Positions 1 through 8,746 of a stretch of 64,000 nucleotides of DNA are shown piece after piece; the stretch's first letter is position 1; each line of letters opens with the position of its first letter. The stretch is taken from assembly GCF_019219025.1 (NCBI RefSeq), contig NZ_JAHUWN010000002.1, positions 124,001 through 188,000 of the forward strand, in the 5' to 3' direction. This DNA is from Bacillus sp. sid0103. Lineage in GTDB: Bacteria; Bacillota; Bacilli; Bacillales_B; DSM-18226. The position numbers and the translations under genes were made by a program. The notes below the pieces were generated by a model. That model worked only from the letters and a program-made list of their open reading frames with translations, was not told the DNA's origin and ran no database searches.

Positions 1-499
1 GAAGTGAGGTTTCTTTAATAAAATCATCCTTCTTTTCACGCGAGAACGCAGGTTCCAGTTTCTCTGGTGCTACCTTAATAATTTCGGAGGCGATATTGTA
101 TTGATCGACAAAGGAAGTGAGCATGCCTTGCAGAATGTTTCCTTCAATGCTACTGCCATTATTGACGTAGAGCTGAATCCCTTTATCGGTTACTTCGACA
201 TAGCCATCGTATTTATTTTGCTTCACTTCTTTTTGGGCATCGGTCGATTTTGTCGCTTGTTTAAAATGAATTCCTGATTTTTCAACCTCAGAGATAAACT
301 TAGGAAAGGACTCTCCCTTCGTTGTATCTTTATATAAGACATCAATATCATCAACAGGCAGACTCGTTGTAAAGGTGTTTGACAGAGCTGTTCCAAGGAC
401 AAGCATTAACACTATCGGGAAAGCTAACATAAAAAATAAGGTTCGGGTATCCCGAAAGTCCGTTTTAATTCCTTTCCACGCGATATTGAGAATGTTCAA
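1..499 (-). CDS. ABC-2 type exporter permease, N-terminal part (cut by window start)
   Basis: This is the N-terminal ~166 residues of an ABC-2 membrane permease; the rest lies before base 1. A hydrophobic helix (around residues 20-38) follows a short cytoplasmic start that reads NILNIAWKGIKTDFRD. A long extracytoplasmic loop comes next, as in the LnrM/LnrN and YhaP-type permeases. I chose a TTG start at 499 because a strong AAGGGGGG Shine-Dalgarno overlaps the stop of the ATPase gene just upstream, only 13 bp away. It would pair with that ATPase to form an exporter under the adjacent two-component system. The gene order resembles the linearmycin-resistance lnrJKLMN operon, but the substrate is not known from sequence. 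Confidence 0.8.
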   Translation of the reverse strand, partial: MNILNIAWKGIKTDFRDTRTLFFMLAFPIVLMLVLGTALSNTFTTSLPVDDIDVLYKDTTKGESFPKFISEVEKSGIHFKQATKSTDAQKEVKQNKYDGYVEVTDKGIQLYVNNGSSIEGNILQGMLTSFVDQYNIASEIIKVAPEKLEPAFSREKKDDFIKETSL

Positions 500-512
500 T
501 GGTAATCCCCCC

Positions 513-1451
513 TTATTGGTCACGCAAATTTCTTCCGGTTAATGTTAGGAATACCGTCTCCAGGTTCGGTGCTTTTTCATGTAAGGAGCGGATTTCGATA
601 TGATTACTCATAAAATGCTCAATGATTTTGTTTAGATTATTTACTCCAGTATCTGAGTTGATTTTAATGAGGTTTTCATCGACAGAAACGGCTTCGACGC
701 CATTGATTCCTTTAATCAATTGAATGTTCACATTTTCGGTCGATTTGACCTCAATCCAGACATCCTTCGTATTGGTAATGATTGATTTCAACTGTTCCTT
801 CGTTCCTTCGGCAATAATTTTCCCATGATCAATGATGGCGATCCGTGAACAGATTTCCTCGACTTCCTCCATATAGTGGCTCGTGTAAATAATCGTACAG
901 CCCATCTCATTTAACTTGCGGACGGAAGTAAGGATATAATTCCGGGATTGCGGATCAATCCCGACGGTTGGTTCATCCATGATGATCAACTTCGGGCGGT
1001 GGGCAATCGCACAAGCGATATTTAGTCGTCGCTTCATCCCGCCGGAAAAACCTTTTGGATAGCTTTTATGCTTATCCTGGAGGCCGACGAATTGAAGGGC
1101 CTCCTCGACACGCTCATTTAATTCGGAGCCGCGCAGACCGTAAAGACCGGCAAAGAATTTCACATTTTCATAGGCGGTCATATCTTCATAAATGGCCAAA
1201 TCCTGCGGGACCATACCAATATTCATTTTGGCAAAGCGGCTTTGTTTGGAACTATTTTTTCCCAGAATGTTAATCGTCCCATCATTGCTGCGGAGCAGAC
1301 CAGCAATCATATTAATCGTCGTACTTTTTCCAGCCCCATTGGCACCAAGAAAGCCAAAGATTTCTCCTTCTGCAACAGATAAACTCATATTATCAACCGC
1401 AATAAAGTCCGCAAATTTTTTCGTTAAGTTCTTAATTTCTAAAACGTTCAT
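513..1451 (-). CDS. ABC transporter ATP-binding protein (drug/lipid exporter type)
   Basis: This is the nucleotide-binding subunit of an ABC-2 exporter and hydrolyses ATP on the cytoplasmic face. Walker A GANGAGKST is at residues 36-44, the signature-like FSGGMKRR at 135-142 and Walker B LIIMDEP at 155-161. The ~90 residues after the nucleotide-binding core form the C-terminal domain usual in DrrA/LnrL/CcmA-type exporters. At 312 aa it is full length. The ATG has an upstream GGGGTGAGAGG. It follows the histidine kinase gene by about 115 bp and precedes the permease gene, which suggests a stress-induced resistance module. The family is certain. The substrate, possibly a peptide or polyene antibiotic, is inferred from synteny only. 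Confidence 0.93.
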   Translation of the reverse strand: MNVLEIKNLTKKFADFIAVDNMSLSVAEGEIFGFLGANGAGKSTTINMIAGLLRSNDGTINILGKNSSKQSRFAKMNIGMVPQDLAIYEDMTAYENVKFFAGLYGLRGSELNERVEEALQFVGLQDKHKSYPKGFSGGMKRRLNIACAIAHRPKLIIMDEPTVGIDPQSRNYILTSVRKLNEMGCTIIYTSHYMEEVEEICSRIAIIDHGKIIAEGTKEQLKSIITNTKDVWIEVKSTENVNIQLIKGINGVEAVSVDENLIKINSDTGVNNLNKIIEHFMSNHIEIRSLHEKAPNLETVFLTLTGRNLRDQ

Positions 1452-1567
1452 CCTCTCACCCCTAAATCTTTTTTATATTTCCAGTATATAGAAAAAGAAT
1501 GAACGCGCATAAGTGCAATCATTCATTCTTTTGACATGAGAATATTCATATTGTTTGCGTGAGATTT

Positions 1568-2674
1568 TCATGAACACAAGGGCAGGAGCGTGGTGACAGA
1601 AAAACCAAGGGTACTGTCCACAATCATCTTTCCATTCACTGAGGCAGTCCGCTCCTCCATGCCAAGGATTCCTAATCCCTTTTTAATCATTTCTGTTCCA
1701 GCCCCATTATCCTTCACTTCGGCTCGGATCACTTTATTTAGCACTTTTAGATCGACCGAAACCTGCGTCGCATGGGAATATTTCATTGCGTTCGTCAGTG
1801 CCTCCGTTACATTTTCATGGATAATTTTCCAATGAATTGGCTCAATAATGTCTAAATTGCCTTCATGTGTGAGAACCGTTTTGATTTGTTGCTTTGCATT
1901 AAAATCATCAATCAACAACTTCAAACGGTGAATTCCCACCTGCTCCGTCGGGGGTTTCATATTCTTTAACGTCAGGCGAATGTTTTCAATCCCCTCCTTT
2001 GAAATGTTGATCGCATTTTGGAGGAGTTCGTTTGCCTTTTGCTGATTGGTCTCCATCAACCGTTTTGCTGCTTCCATTTGAAAAAGAGCACCCGTCATCG
2101 AGTGACCGATTTTATCATGGATTTCCTGTGAAATTCGGTTGCGTTCCTCTAATTTAAACGTGTATTCGGACTGCCGTATGTATTCGGTATTTTCATTAAT
2201 ATGTTTAGTCAGCTTCTGAAGCTGCTTTCGCATCGAATCAATCTGCGCTTCGTTTTTTACCAGTTTTTCGCCATAGATGGACGTGATTGAAAAGATCAAA
2301 TAAGAAAAAAAAGCTACTAAGCCATACTCGGGCTGCACCGATTCATTCAAATATAAAATTGGAAGCAAAGAAAGAAGCAAAATCGTTATTTTCTTTTCTA
2401 TGAAGCCGGAAGCCAGTTCCATAATCGAAAGTGGTAATAGCAAACAAAACAAAGGATTTACGTAGTAATAGGCCACGGTCGAAATACCGATCGACAGGAC
2501 ATGCAGGATCCTTTTGATAGTTTTATTTTTAAAAAGATAAAGGGTAATGTTTGTACAGAAATAAACCAGAAACGCGAGAACCACCCAAGAGATTTGGCTG
2601 GCATTTGCTTGTGCACATTGAATAGCAATATACACAAGCAATACCATCTTCATAAAAATGATCCAAATCTCCAT
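1568..2674 (-). CDS. NarL-type sensor histidine kinase
   Basis: This is a membrane histidine kinase of the HisKA_3 class. About five or six hydrophobic segments fill the first ~130 residues with almost no extracellular loop, the intramembrane-sensing layout of LiaS, DesK and LnrJ kinases. The phospho-acceptor lies in RNRISQEIHDKIGH (His around 186), followed by a GHKL ATPase domain with N-box ENVTEALTNAMKYS and G-box DNGAG plus GLGILGM. I chose the ATG at 2674, which begins one base after the response regulator stop; the longer frame would overlap that gene by 53 bp. It would phosphorylate the regulator at 2676-3320 and control the ABC exporter downstream. Confidence 0.9.
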   Translation of the reverse strand: MEIWIIFMKMVLLVYIAIQCAQANASQISWVVLAFLVYFCTNITLYLFKNKTIKRILHVLSIGISTVAYYYVNPLFCLLLPLSIMELASGFIEKKITILLLSLLPILYLNESVQPEYGLVAFFSYLIFSITSIYGEKLVKNEAQIDSMRKQLQKLTKHINENTEYIRQSEYTFKLEERNRISQEIHDKIGHSMTGALFQMEAAKRLMETNQQKANELLQNAINISKEGIENIRLTLKNMKPPTEQVGIHRLKLLIDDFNAKQQIKTVLTHEGNLDIIEPIHWKIIHENVTEALTNAMKYSHATQVSVDLKVLNKVIRAEVKDNGAGTEMIKKGLGILGMEERTASVNGKMIVDSTLGFSVTTLLPLCS

Positions 2675-2675
2675 C

Positions 2676-3320
2676 TTAGTCGACTTTCCCCGTGAGATAG
2701 TAAATGGCGATTTGGGTTCGGTGCTCAAGTCCGGTCTTTCCTAAAATAGACGAGATGTAATTTGCCACCGTCCCCTCGGAGATAAATAATTCCTTGGAGA
2801 TGGCTTTATTGGAATACCCCTTCGCAATCAAAGACAGAATATCTCGTTCTCGTTCAGTAAACTGGGTGAGATCCATTTTTGTTTCAGGTTCTTTATTTGC
2901 CGCCGCCGACAAATTGGCCTTTATTTTTTCAAGAATAACATCCTGAAGAATGCTGCTTCCTTGGAACACACTCTTCAGCGCATCACGGATCTGTTCCGGG
3001 TCATTATTTTTTAATAAATAGCCTTTGGCCCCATTTTTGATAGCGGTAAGAATGTATTCATCATCATCAAAGGTCGTTAAAATAATGGGCTTGGTGCTCG
3101 TTTGAGATGCAATCAACTTGGTCGCTTCCACTCCGTTCATATTGGGCATGCGGACATCGAGCAAGGCAATATCGACTTCATGTGCAAGACAGTAATCAAC
3201 AGCTTCCTTTCCATCACTCACGGTGTCGAGCACTTCAAATTCCTCATAAGTTGATAAAATAATCTTCAGACCCTCTCGAATAAATGAATTATCATCCGCG
3301 ATGATGACCTTTATTTTCAT
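2676..3320 (-). CDS. NarL/FixJ-type response regulator
   Basis: This cytoplasmic DNA-binding response regulator has a receiver domain (residues 1-120) with acidic pocket ADD at 8-10, phospho-acceptor Asp55 in LLDVRMPN, the conserved Thr near 82 and Lys in YLLKN. A LuxR/GerE helix-turn-helix follows, with ERERDILSLIAKGYSNKAIS and EGTVANYIS. I chose the ATG at 3320 because GGAGGGGG lies 8-9 bp upstream; a longer frame from 3350 lacks such a site. It is cotranscribed with the kinase (one-base gap) and probably with the ABC exporter genes that follow. The partner assignment is an inference from adjacency. Confidence 0.93.
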   Translation of the reverse strand: MKIKVIIADDNSFIREGLKIILSTYEEFEVLDTVSDGKEAVDYCLAHEVDIALLDVRMPNMNGVEATKLIASQTSTKPIILTTFDDDEYILTAIKNGAKGYLLKNNDPEQIRDALKSVFQGSSILQDVILEKIKANLSAAANKEPETKMDLTQFTERERDILSLIAKGYSNKAISKELFISEGTVANYISSILGKTGLEHRTQIAIYYLTGKVD

Positions 3321-3523
3321 ATGGCGGGAATCCCCCTCCCTCAAATTCACACTATCTACCAGATATTATAGCAAGAAACAGCTTAGCTATTGTATCTAAT
3401 GGCATGAAATTCGTGGTGAGCCCATTCTTTGGACGAATATCATGCATACAGTACTAAAGGTAATATTCTTATTTGCAAAGGTACCCTGAAGGTAACATTC
3501 GTTATGAATGAAAAAGGAGATGT

Positions 3524-3985
3524 ATGAAAATGATGGGCGGATTTCACGGTGGTGGACACTACGGGGAACATCACGGCGGACACTTCGACGGGCACCATGA
3601 CGGGCATCATGGCGGGCACTACGACGGGCATCATGGCGGGCACTATGACGGACATCACGGCGGACACTACGACGGGCATCATGGCGGGCACTATGACGGG
3701 CACTATGACGGGCATCATGGCGGGCACTATGACGGGCATCACGGCGGGTATCATGGCGGGCACTATGACGGGCATCACGGCGGGTATCATGGCGGTTCTC
3801 ATGGAGGTTATCACGGCGGCTACGGTACACCATTTCTTGGCGGATTGATAGGAGGTCTTACAGCGGGGGCTTTGACTCCTGGAGGAGGTTACCCTTATCC
3901 GGCAGCATACCCCGCTCCATATCCAACCCCTTATCCAGCACCATACCCAACTGCCTATCCATCTGGAGGCTATCCGTATTATTAA
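3524..3985 (+). CDS. His/Gly-rich tandem-repeat protein with Pro/Tyr tail
   Basis: I do not recognise a named family. The N-terminal two thirds consist of repeats of HHGGHYDG and HYDGHHGG, which gives dozens of histidines. Next come a short hydrophobic Gly/Leu stretch (FLGGLIGGLTAGALTPGG, about residues 105-122) and a tail of repeated YPAPYPT-type units ending in tyrosines. There is no classical signal peptide. Such composition could bind Ni, Zn or Cu, or form a structural layer such as a spore coat or crust protein; both are inference. GGAGATGT lies just upstream; the ATG at 3530 or 3533 may be the real start because the first ATG is only 4 bp from the Shine-Dalgarno. A hairpin terminator follows. 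Repeat number probably varies between strains. Confidence 0.8.
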   Translation: MKMMGGFHGGGHYGEHHGGHFDGHHDGHHGGHYDGHHGGHYDGHHGGHYDGHHGGHYDGHYDGHHGGHYDGHHGGYHGGHYDGHHGGYHGGSHGGYHGGYGTPFLGGLIGGLTAGALTPGGGYPYPAAYPAPYPTPYPAPYPTAYPSGGYPYY

Positions 3986-4005
3986 AAACTCAATGGCTGA
4001 AAGAA

Positions 4006-4037
4006 GCGTAAAGGTCCTCCACACAGGACTTTTACGC
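4006..4037 (+). terminator. Terminator after the His/Gly repeat gene
   Basis: GCGTAAAGGTCCT pairs with AGGACTTTTACGC around a short loop. The following T-tract is weak (AATTTGACTG), so termination may be partial. Confidence 0.6.
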
Positions 4038-4115
4038 AATTTGACTGTCTTTGATTACGATGATAGTGGTGTCATACTTTTTCTATTAATATATCGATAA
4101 ATACATAGTATGTAT

Positions 4116-4280
4116 TCAGGCAGAAATTTTCGACAGTAACCCCATTTGTAAGTTAATTAACTTATCAAGTCTTTCACTTAACCTTACCGTTTCCACTGAA
4201 GTAAAACCTTTCGCTAGGCCCACACTTATCATTTTTATTCTTAGATTTTCTATTTGCACAAAAAGATCCTCGTTATTCAT
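4116..4280 (-). CDS. Spo0E-like aspartyl-phosphate phosphatase (54 aa)
   Basis: This small gene encodes 54 residues starting MNNEDLFVQIENLRIKM, with the central motif VRLSERLDKLINLQ. The S-x-x-L-D core between two short amphipathic helices is the signature of the Spo0E/YisI/YnzD family, which dephosphorylates Spo0A~P and so delays sporulation. Length and position of the motif fit the family (50-85 aa). The ATG is preceded by AAGGAG at 4291-4296 with 10 bp spacing. It stands alone between the repeat protein and the membrane protein pair. The remaining bases from 4281 to 4545 show no other gene. The identity rests on the motif only. Confidence 0.8.
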   Translation of the reverse strand: MNNEDLFVQIENLRIKMISVGLAKGFTSVETVRLSERLDKLINLQMGLLSKISA

Positions 4281-4544
4281 TATCAATTAACTCCTTATAT
4301 TTTTTAACTAGGTACATACGAGTTTACCAATTGAAAGCGGATACAAGTAACTAGTTTTCGTCATCAAATATCGACAGTAATTTCCACCTTCATAATGCTT
4401 ATGACAATTAATTTTTCTGGGTTACTCGGAATATGGCGAATACTGGATTACTTTGTGCTAAATCATTCACATTCCTGCTAAATTATCAGGAATACATAGG
4501 AAAATCCCCACCTCGACTCGCATACTTGCTTTAACGTTTAAAAT

Positions 4545-5033
4545 TTAAGCCGAAGGGGGACTAATCCCACTATTTATTCTGGTTATCCCCAGAGCTGTAT
4601 TTTCCCATAAAATCTTTTCAATCGTTTCCCATTGATGTTCTTCACATCGAATCATTAATACAATTTCTGCGGTGATGCTCTTTGCCGCTCTTTGCTTATT
4701 TTTAACCAGGAGCATTTTGATTAAAAAGCCTAACAGTAACCCGCTGACCGCACCAATAATGCCCCAGATAATCGGACCCCATTTTAGAACATATCCGTAA
4801 ATGGCACCGAGCAGCATGAAACAAGTTCCCAGCATCGCGGCTCCATCAAACAAGCTCAGACCATCTGCTCGATGGATTGTATCGAATAACTGTCTTGGTT
4901 CCGAACGTTTATCAAGCGGGGCCGCTAAGATTTTTTCTTTAGGTATTCCCTTTTGTTCAATCTCAGTAATTGCTAACTCAATAAATAAAGAATTCTCGAA
5001 AGTGGCTATGACATACAAATTGAGAACACTCAC
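4545..5033 (-). CDS. Small integral membrane protein of unknown function
   Basis: This 162-residue protein is not recognised as a named family. It has a soluble N-terminal ~60 residues (VIATFENSLFIELAITEIEQKGIP reads like an alpha/beta ferredoxin-like fold), two adjacent hydrophobic helices around residues 62-110 rich in Gly, and a soluble C-terminal part with a conserved-looking RCEEHQWETIEKIL. The start is GTG with a weak ribosome binding site. It begins 3 bp after the stop of the next upstream gene and is therefore probably translated together with it. Such proteins resemble general-stress YflT/DUF1269-type membrane proteins in layout, but I make no functional claim. Confidence 0.7.
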   Translation of the reverse strand: MSVLNLYVIATFENSLFIELAITEIEQKGIPKEKILAAPLDKRSEPRQLFDTIHRADGLSLFDGAAMLGTCFMLLGAIYGYVLKWGPIIWGIIGAVSGLLLGFLIKMLLVKNKQRAAKSITAEIVLMIRCEEHQWETIEKILWENTALGITRINSGISPPSA

Positions 5034-5036
5034 TTT

Positions 5037-5801
5037 CTATAAAGGAAAAATAAAGTTTTTATTTTGATATTTTTGCCGTAAATATTTTGACATTTCTTTT
5101 TCACACAATTTGTTGTGTTCAATGGAGGAAGCATAAGAATCATAGATAATGAAAAAGTAAATAGAAGGAAAATAAAGGGCCCATTGCATATCTATTACAT
5201 GTTTAGCTTTAGCAAAATCACCAACCATTGAGAGATGTATGGCATGTGGAATATGCCCCAAGTAAGTGATGGCCACGGCATAAACAAAAATAAAGAATCC
5301 AGTAATGACATGATGGAGATAGAGATGACCCAAACCTGGGAATAAAGCTGACCAGATCAGCGCAGTGACTGGTTTTCGTTTATCTAAAAAGTTGGCATCC
5401 CATGTTCCCATTTTCATGAGTAGCATAGGTGCGTCTTCACGGTCCGCCAAGATATACTGTTTGTTGATATCAATCGTTGTCCGATAACTATCCCATATTC
5501 CAAACATGTATATAGCCAGATACAGAATTAACCACCGATCATCGAGAACGTCCTTCGCCTTTTCAAATTCGCCTGTTAATGTATATAAAATGCCAAGGTT
5601 TACTTGCGCCTTTTCATTAATAAAGGTCTCCCAAAGAATGAGAATATACCCAACCATGTATCGATGGAGCATGATATGTCCAAACCCTGGATAGGAAAAC
5701 GAAAAAAAAGCGGAAATCCATGGATTCTTTAAATGAAATTGTCCCGTTGTAAATTGGGATAGATACGATCTTTGCCTGCGAAACGGAGGTATTTGATTCA
5801 C
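5037..5801 (-). CDS. Internally duplicated polytopic membrane protein
   Basis: This 254-residue protein consists of two homologous halves. Residues ~27-60 (NPWISAFFSFSYPGFGHIML) and ~147-180 (KPVTALIWSALFPGLGHLYL) share the pattern P-G-x-G-H-x-x-x-H and are each followed by a hydrophobic helix. Each half also has a matching later segment: GEFEKAKDVLDDRWLILYLAIYMFGIWDSY and GDFAKAKHVIDMQWALYFPSIYFFIIYDSY. The PGxGH turn recalls TM2-domain and related small membrane proteins. The start is GTG with GGGAAGGT upstream. It heads a two-gene unit with the membrane protein at 4545. The function is unknown; the duplication is seen directly. Confidence 0.75.
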   Translation of the reverse strand: MNQIPPFRRQRSYLSQFTTGQFHLKNPWISAFFSFSYPGFGHIMLHRYMVGYILILWETFINEKAQVNLGILYTLTGEFEKAKDVLDDRWLILYLAIYMFGIWDSYRTTIDINKQYILADREDAPMLLMKMGTWDANFLDKRKPVTALIWSALFPGLGHLYLHHVITGFFIFVYAVAITYLGHIPHAIHLSMVGDFAKAKHVIDMQWALYFPSIYFFIIYDSYASSIEHNKLCEKEMSKYLRQKYQNKNFIFPL

Positions 5802-5948
5802 TTGTTCTACCTTCCCTTACTATCATGATTCGTCTTTGGTTATTGTTTACAAATAATGGGATTATTATCCGTGGATGGCTAGAATTCGCCAATTAGAAAA
5901 AAGTGTGTACAATAGGTTTATGATGAAGAAACGATGAGGTGAAGGAAG

Positions 5949-6482
5949 ATGGTATGGAAGATTAGTAGTTCACGGAAAGAAAAGGTGGATCGTTTTGGGG
6001 TGGTCATCGAAAAAGTTATTGTCCCGAACGGGGAGGAAAGGAACTTTTCCTATTTAGATTTTGCCAAAGGAGTGTGTATCCTTCCGATAACGGCTGAAAG
6101 AGAAATCATTTGTATAAAACAATATCGTCACGCAATCAAAAGCTGGGAATGGGAGCTGCCGGCCGGGATGATTGACAACGAAAGCGATGCTCCCCTTGAA
6201 ACCGCCAAAAGAGAGCTCGAAGAGGAGACCGGAAATAAAGCTGAATTTTGGCTGGATTTAGGAAGCTTTTATCCTTCCCCTGGCTCCACAAGCGAGGAGA
6301 TTTATTTATTCGCAGCCACAGGCCTCACCGCCACAGAGCAAAGATTGGAATCCAGTGAACAGATTGAATTACATAAATTAACGATGCAAGAAGTGAAGAC
6401 CTTAATCGAAAAGGGCGAATTCAAGCATGGTGCAGGACTCGCCGCGATATTGCGGTATATGGTAATCACGGATAATCGGTAA
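5949..6482 (+). CDS. NUDIX hydrolase, ADP-ribose pyrophosphatase type
   Basis: This cytoplasmic NUDIX hydrolase probably cleaves ADP-ribose or a related nucleoside diphosphate sugar. The Nudix helix reads LETAKRELEEETGN (about residues 78-91), with the catalytic REL-EEE-TG. The preceding loop GMIDNESDAP is one residue longer than the usual G-x5-E spacing, and Asp stands where the first Glu is normal. The upstream VCILPITAEREIICIKQYRHAIKSWEWELPAGM is typical of the NudF family (QYR and ELPAG). GGTGAAGGAAG precedes the ATG. The length of 177 aa is normal. It is monocistronic and is followed by repeat array A. Confidence 0.9.
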   Translation: MVWKISSSRKEKVDRFGVVIEKVIVPNGEERNFSYLDFAKGVCILPITAEREIICIKQYRHAIKSWEWELPAGMIDNESDAPLETAKRELEEETGNKAEFWLDLGSFYPSPGSTSEEIYLFAATGLTATEQRLESSEQIELHKLTMQEVKTLIEKGEFKHGAGLAAILRYMVITDNR

Positions 6483-6522
6483 TTGTTTATTATGGATTTA
6501 AAAGGCGGGGATAGTACCACGT

Positions 6523-6940
6523 TACGTGACCGTTCGCATTGATATTACATGGTTTCGGTCACGTAGGGGGCTCTCTACGTGACCATTCTCTTTGATATTG
6601 CTTTGCCTCGGGCACGTAGAACCCCTCTACGTGACCATTTTCTCTGATATTGCTTGGCTTCGGGCACGTAGAACCCCTCTACGTGACCATTTTCTCTGAT
6701 ATTGCTTGGCTTCGGGCACGTAAAACCTCTCTACGTGACCGTTCTCTCTGATATTGCTTGGCTTCGGTCACGTAAAACCTCTCTACGTGACCGTTCTCTC
6801 TGATATTGCCTGACTTCTGGCACGTAAAACCCCTCTACGTGACCGTTCTCTCTGATATTGCCTGACTTCTGGCACGTAAAACCCCTCTACGTGACCGTTC
6901 TCTCTGATATTGCCTGACTTCTGGCACGTAGAACCTCTCA
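6523..6940. repeat. Tandem repeat array A (8 units, period 52 bp)
   Basis: TACGTGACC recurs at 6523, 6576, 6628, 6680, 6732, 6784, 6836 and 6888: one 53-bp step, then 52 bp each time. Each unit holds an inverted repeat, GGTCACGTA (or GGGCACGTA) facing TACGTGACC across ~10 bp, and a spacer around CTCTGATATTGC. No open frame of note runs through it. It lies between the convergent stops of the NUDIX and OsmC genes. Array B at 13.8 kb belongs to the same sequence family. Confidence 0.95.
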
Positions 6941-6967
6941 ATCAAATTTTTTACAACATATATAAAT

Positions 6968-7001
6968 AAGAAGTAACACCAATTGGCTGTTACTTCTTTT
7001 T
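6968..7001. terminator. Bidirectional terminator between array A and osmC
   Basis: AAGAAGTAACA pairs with TGTTACTTCTT, followed by TTTT on the plus strand. It lies 5 bp past the OsmC stop on the minus strand. Confidence 0.8.
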
Positions 7002-7005
7002 ATGC

Positions 7006-7431
7006 TTATATCGCTTTTTCCCCTTTAACCCCATTGATCGAATAGCTTACGGTGATTTCTGCATTCAAGGAATGGGAGACAGAACAGTATTTGTCTTTCG
7101 ACAATTGAATTGCCCGGACTACCTTATCCTCAGGCAGTTCTCCGTCTAAGGCATAATGAATATTAATCGTTGTAAAGCGCTTCGGATGCTCCTCAGCACG
7201 TTCTCCTTTCACATCCATTTGAAATGCGGTAGGCTCGAGGCGCATTTTTTGCAGGATTGAGATTATATCAATCCCTGTGCAGCCGGCAACCGCCTGCAGC
7301 AACAGTTCTGTCGGTCTTGGACCGGAATTCTCTCCGCCAACTTCAGGTGCAGCATCCATGGTAAATTCATGCCCGGACGGTGACACCCCCGAAAAGGCCA
7401 TTTTCTCTTTCCAGTTGATTGTTAACTCCAT
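7006..7431 (-). CDS. OsmC/Ohr-family peroxidase (YhfA-like)
   Basis: This cytoplasmic OsmC-fold protein reduces organic peroxides through two cysteines. The peroxidatic Cys lies in VAGCTGIDIISIL (around residue 50) and the second in DKYCSVSHSLNAEI (around 113), the usual helix positions. The Gly/Pro-rich GGENSGPRPTELLLQAVAGC is characteristic. Of two in-frame ATGs I chose the second (7431) because AAAGGGG is 7 bp before it but only 1 bp before the first. At 141 aa it is full length. It forms a single-gene unit with a terminator on its 3' side. Peroxidase activity is family knowledge, not tested here. Confidence 0.88.
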   Translation of the reverse strand: MELTINWKEKMAFSGVSPSGHEFTMDAAPEVGGENSGPRPTELLLQAVAGCTGIDIISILQKMRLEPTAFQMDVKGERAEEHPKRFTTINIHYALDGELPEDKVVRAIQLSKDKYCSVSHSLNAEITVSYSINGVKGEKAI

Positions 7432-7537
7432 ACTCATACCCCTTTCATCTTGTTATTGTTACCCATTCACCACTTCCTTATTTTACATAATTAATTAACA
7501 TAAATTAGAAATTTTTTGCTGTTGATTGACAAAATAA

Positions 7538-7584
7538 AAAGGAAACAGCCACATCCTTCTCGGGAATGTTTCTGTTTCCTTGTT
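7538..7584. terminator. Terminator after galE
   Basis: AAGGAAACAG pairs with CTGTTTCCTT across ~23 bases. T-rich sequence follows on both strands, so it can end galE (minus) and transcripts from the plus side. Confidence 0.8.
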
Positions 7585-7585
7585 T

Positions 7586-8614
7586 TTATTTTAAGATGAC
7601 TTCCGCATCATATCCATTAGGATTTTTCTCCTGCCAGCGCCATGAATCTTGACACATGGCTTCTATTCCTCTGACAGCTGTCCAGCCTAGTTCTTTTTTC
7701 GCCTTTGACGGGTCTGCATAACAGACAGCCACATCTCCTGGGCGCCGCTCCACAATCGTATATGGGATTTTAACCCATGCTGCTTTTTCAAATGCAGCTA
7801 TCATTTCTAATACACTATAACCAGTTCCCGTCCCAAGATTAAACGCTTCTACCCCTTTTGAAGACAGGACGCGTTCCAGTGCTTTTACATGCCCCAGAGC
7901 AAGGTCAACAACATGTATATAATCCCTTACTCCCGTTCCATCAACCGTCGGGTAATCGTTTCCAAACACATGCAGCTCTTTCAATTTCCCAACCGCCACC
8001 TGCGTAATAAACGGCATTAAATTATTGGGGATTCCGCTTGGGTCCTCGCCAATCCTGCCGCTCTCATGGGCGCCAATCGGATTAAAGTACCGCAATAAAG
8101 CAATGCTCCAACTAGGATCTGCCACATTTAAATCGCGTAAAATTTCCTCAAGCATCAGCTTGGTCCGGCCATATGGATTGGTCGCGCTTAGCGGGAAATC
8201 TTCAAAAATCGGGATCCGTTCAGGCATCCCATACACGGTGGCCGATGAACTAAAGACCATATTTTTCACACCAAATTCTTTCATGACATCACAAAGAATA
8301 AGCGTACCAGTAATATTATTATGGTAATAATGAAGAGGAAGAGAAATCGATTCACCAACGGCTTTTAATCCGGCAAGATGGATCACCGCTTCGACGGGAT
8401 GGTTTGAAAACACAGCCTTAAGGCCAATACGGTCAAGCAGGTCAACTTTGTAATAAGGGAAGTCCTTACCCGTTATCTCTTTCACGCGTTTCAGTGATTC
8501 CGGTTTACTATTTGCATAATTATCTAGAACAATAATTTCATAGCCAGCCGTTAGTAATTCCACACACGTATGACTACCAGTATATCCAGCACCACCTGTT
8601 ACTAAAATAGCCAT
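7586..8614 (-). CDS. galE: UDP-glucose 4-epimerase
   Basis: This enzyme interconverts UDP-glucose and UDP-galactose in the cytoplasm using tightly bound NAD. It is an extended short-chain dehydrogenase. The nucleotide motif [11 protein letters not shown] sits at residues 6-16, the catalytic YGRTK (Tyr and Lys) near 149-153 and [12 protein letters not shown] near 225. I chose the ATG at 8614, giving [13 protein letters not shown], because GAGGAG lies about 10 bp upstream; the longer frame starts inside that site. The 342 aa match GalE length. No other galactose or exopolysaccharide genes flank it, so it is probably a stand-alone supply enzyme for cell-surface sugars. Confidence 0.95.
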   Translation of the reverse strand: MAILVTGGAGYTGSHTCVELLTAGYEIIVLDNYANSKPESLKRVKEITGKDFPYYKVDLLDRIGLKAVFSNHPVEAVIHLAGLKAVGESISLPLHYYHNNITGTLILCDVMKEFGVKNMVFSSSATVYGMPERIPIFEDFPLSATNPYGRTKLMLEEILRDLNVADPSWSIALLRYFNPIGAHESGRIGEDPSGIPNNLMPFITQVAVGKLKELHVFGNDYPTVDGTGVRDYIHVVDLALGHVKALERVLSSKGVEAFNLGTGTGYSVLEMIAAFEKAAWVKIPYTIVERRPGDVAVCYADPSKAKKELGWTAVRGIEAMCQDSWRWQEKNPNGYDAEVILK

Positions 8615-8746
8615 AAACGCAACACTCCTCATTCACATTATCTGTTTAAACAACAATTTATGCGAAAACAGCCTTATGTAAAAAAACTACCTATAATTCT
8701 ATTATACAAAAAAATGATAATCTCAAGAACCACAATATTTCACTTG

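Noticed and set aside
1055..1491. Plus-strand frames opposite the ABC ATPase gene
   Set aside because: They are shadows of the real minus-strand gene, without start signals or domains.
3396..4039. Minus-strand frames rich in RHDARHSAR and VIVPAMMPV opposite the His/Gly gene
   Set aside because: They mirror the repeat on the coding strand. They have no plausible start signal, and the plus-strand frame has a ribosome binding site and a terminator.
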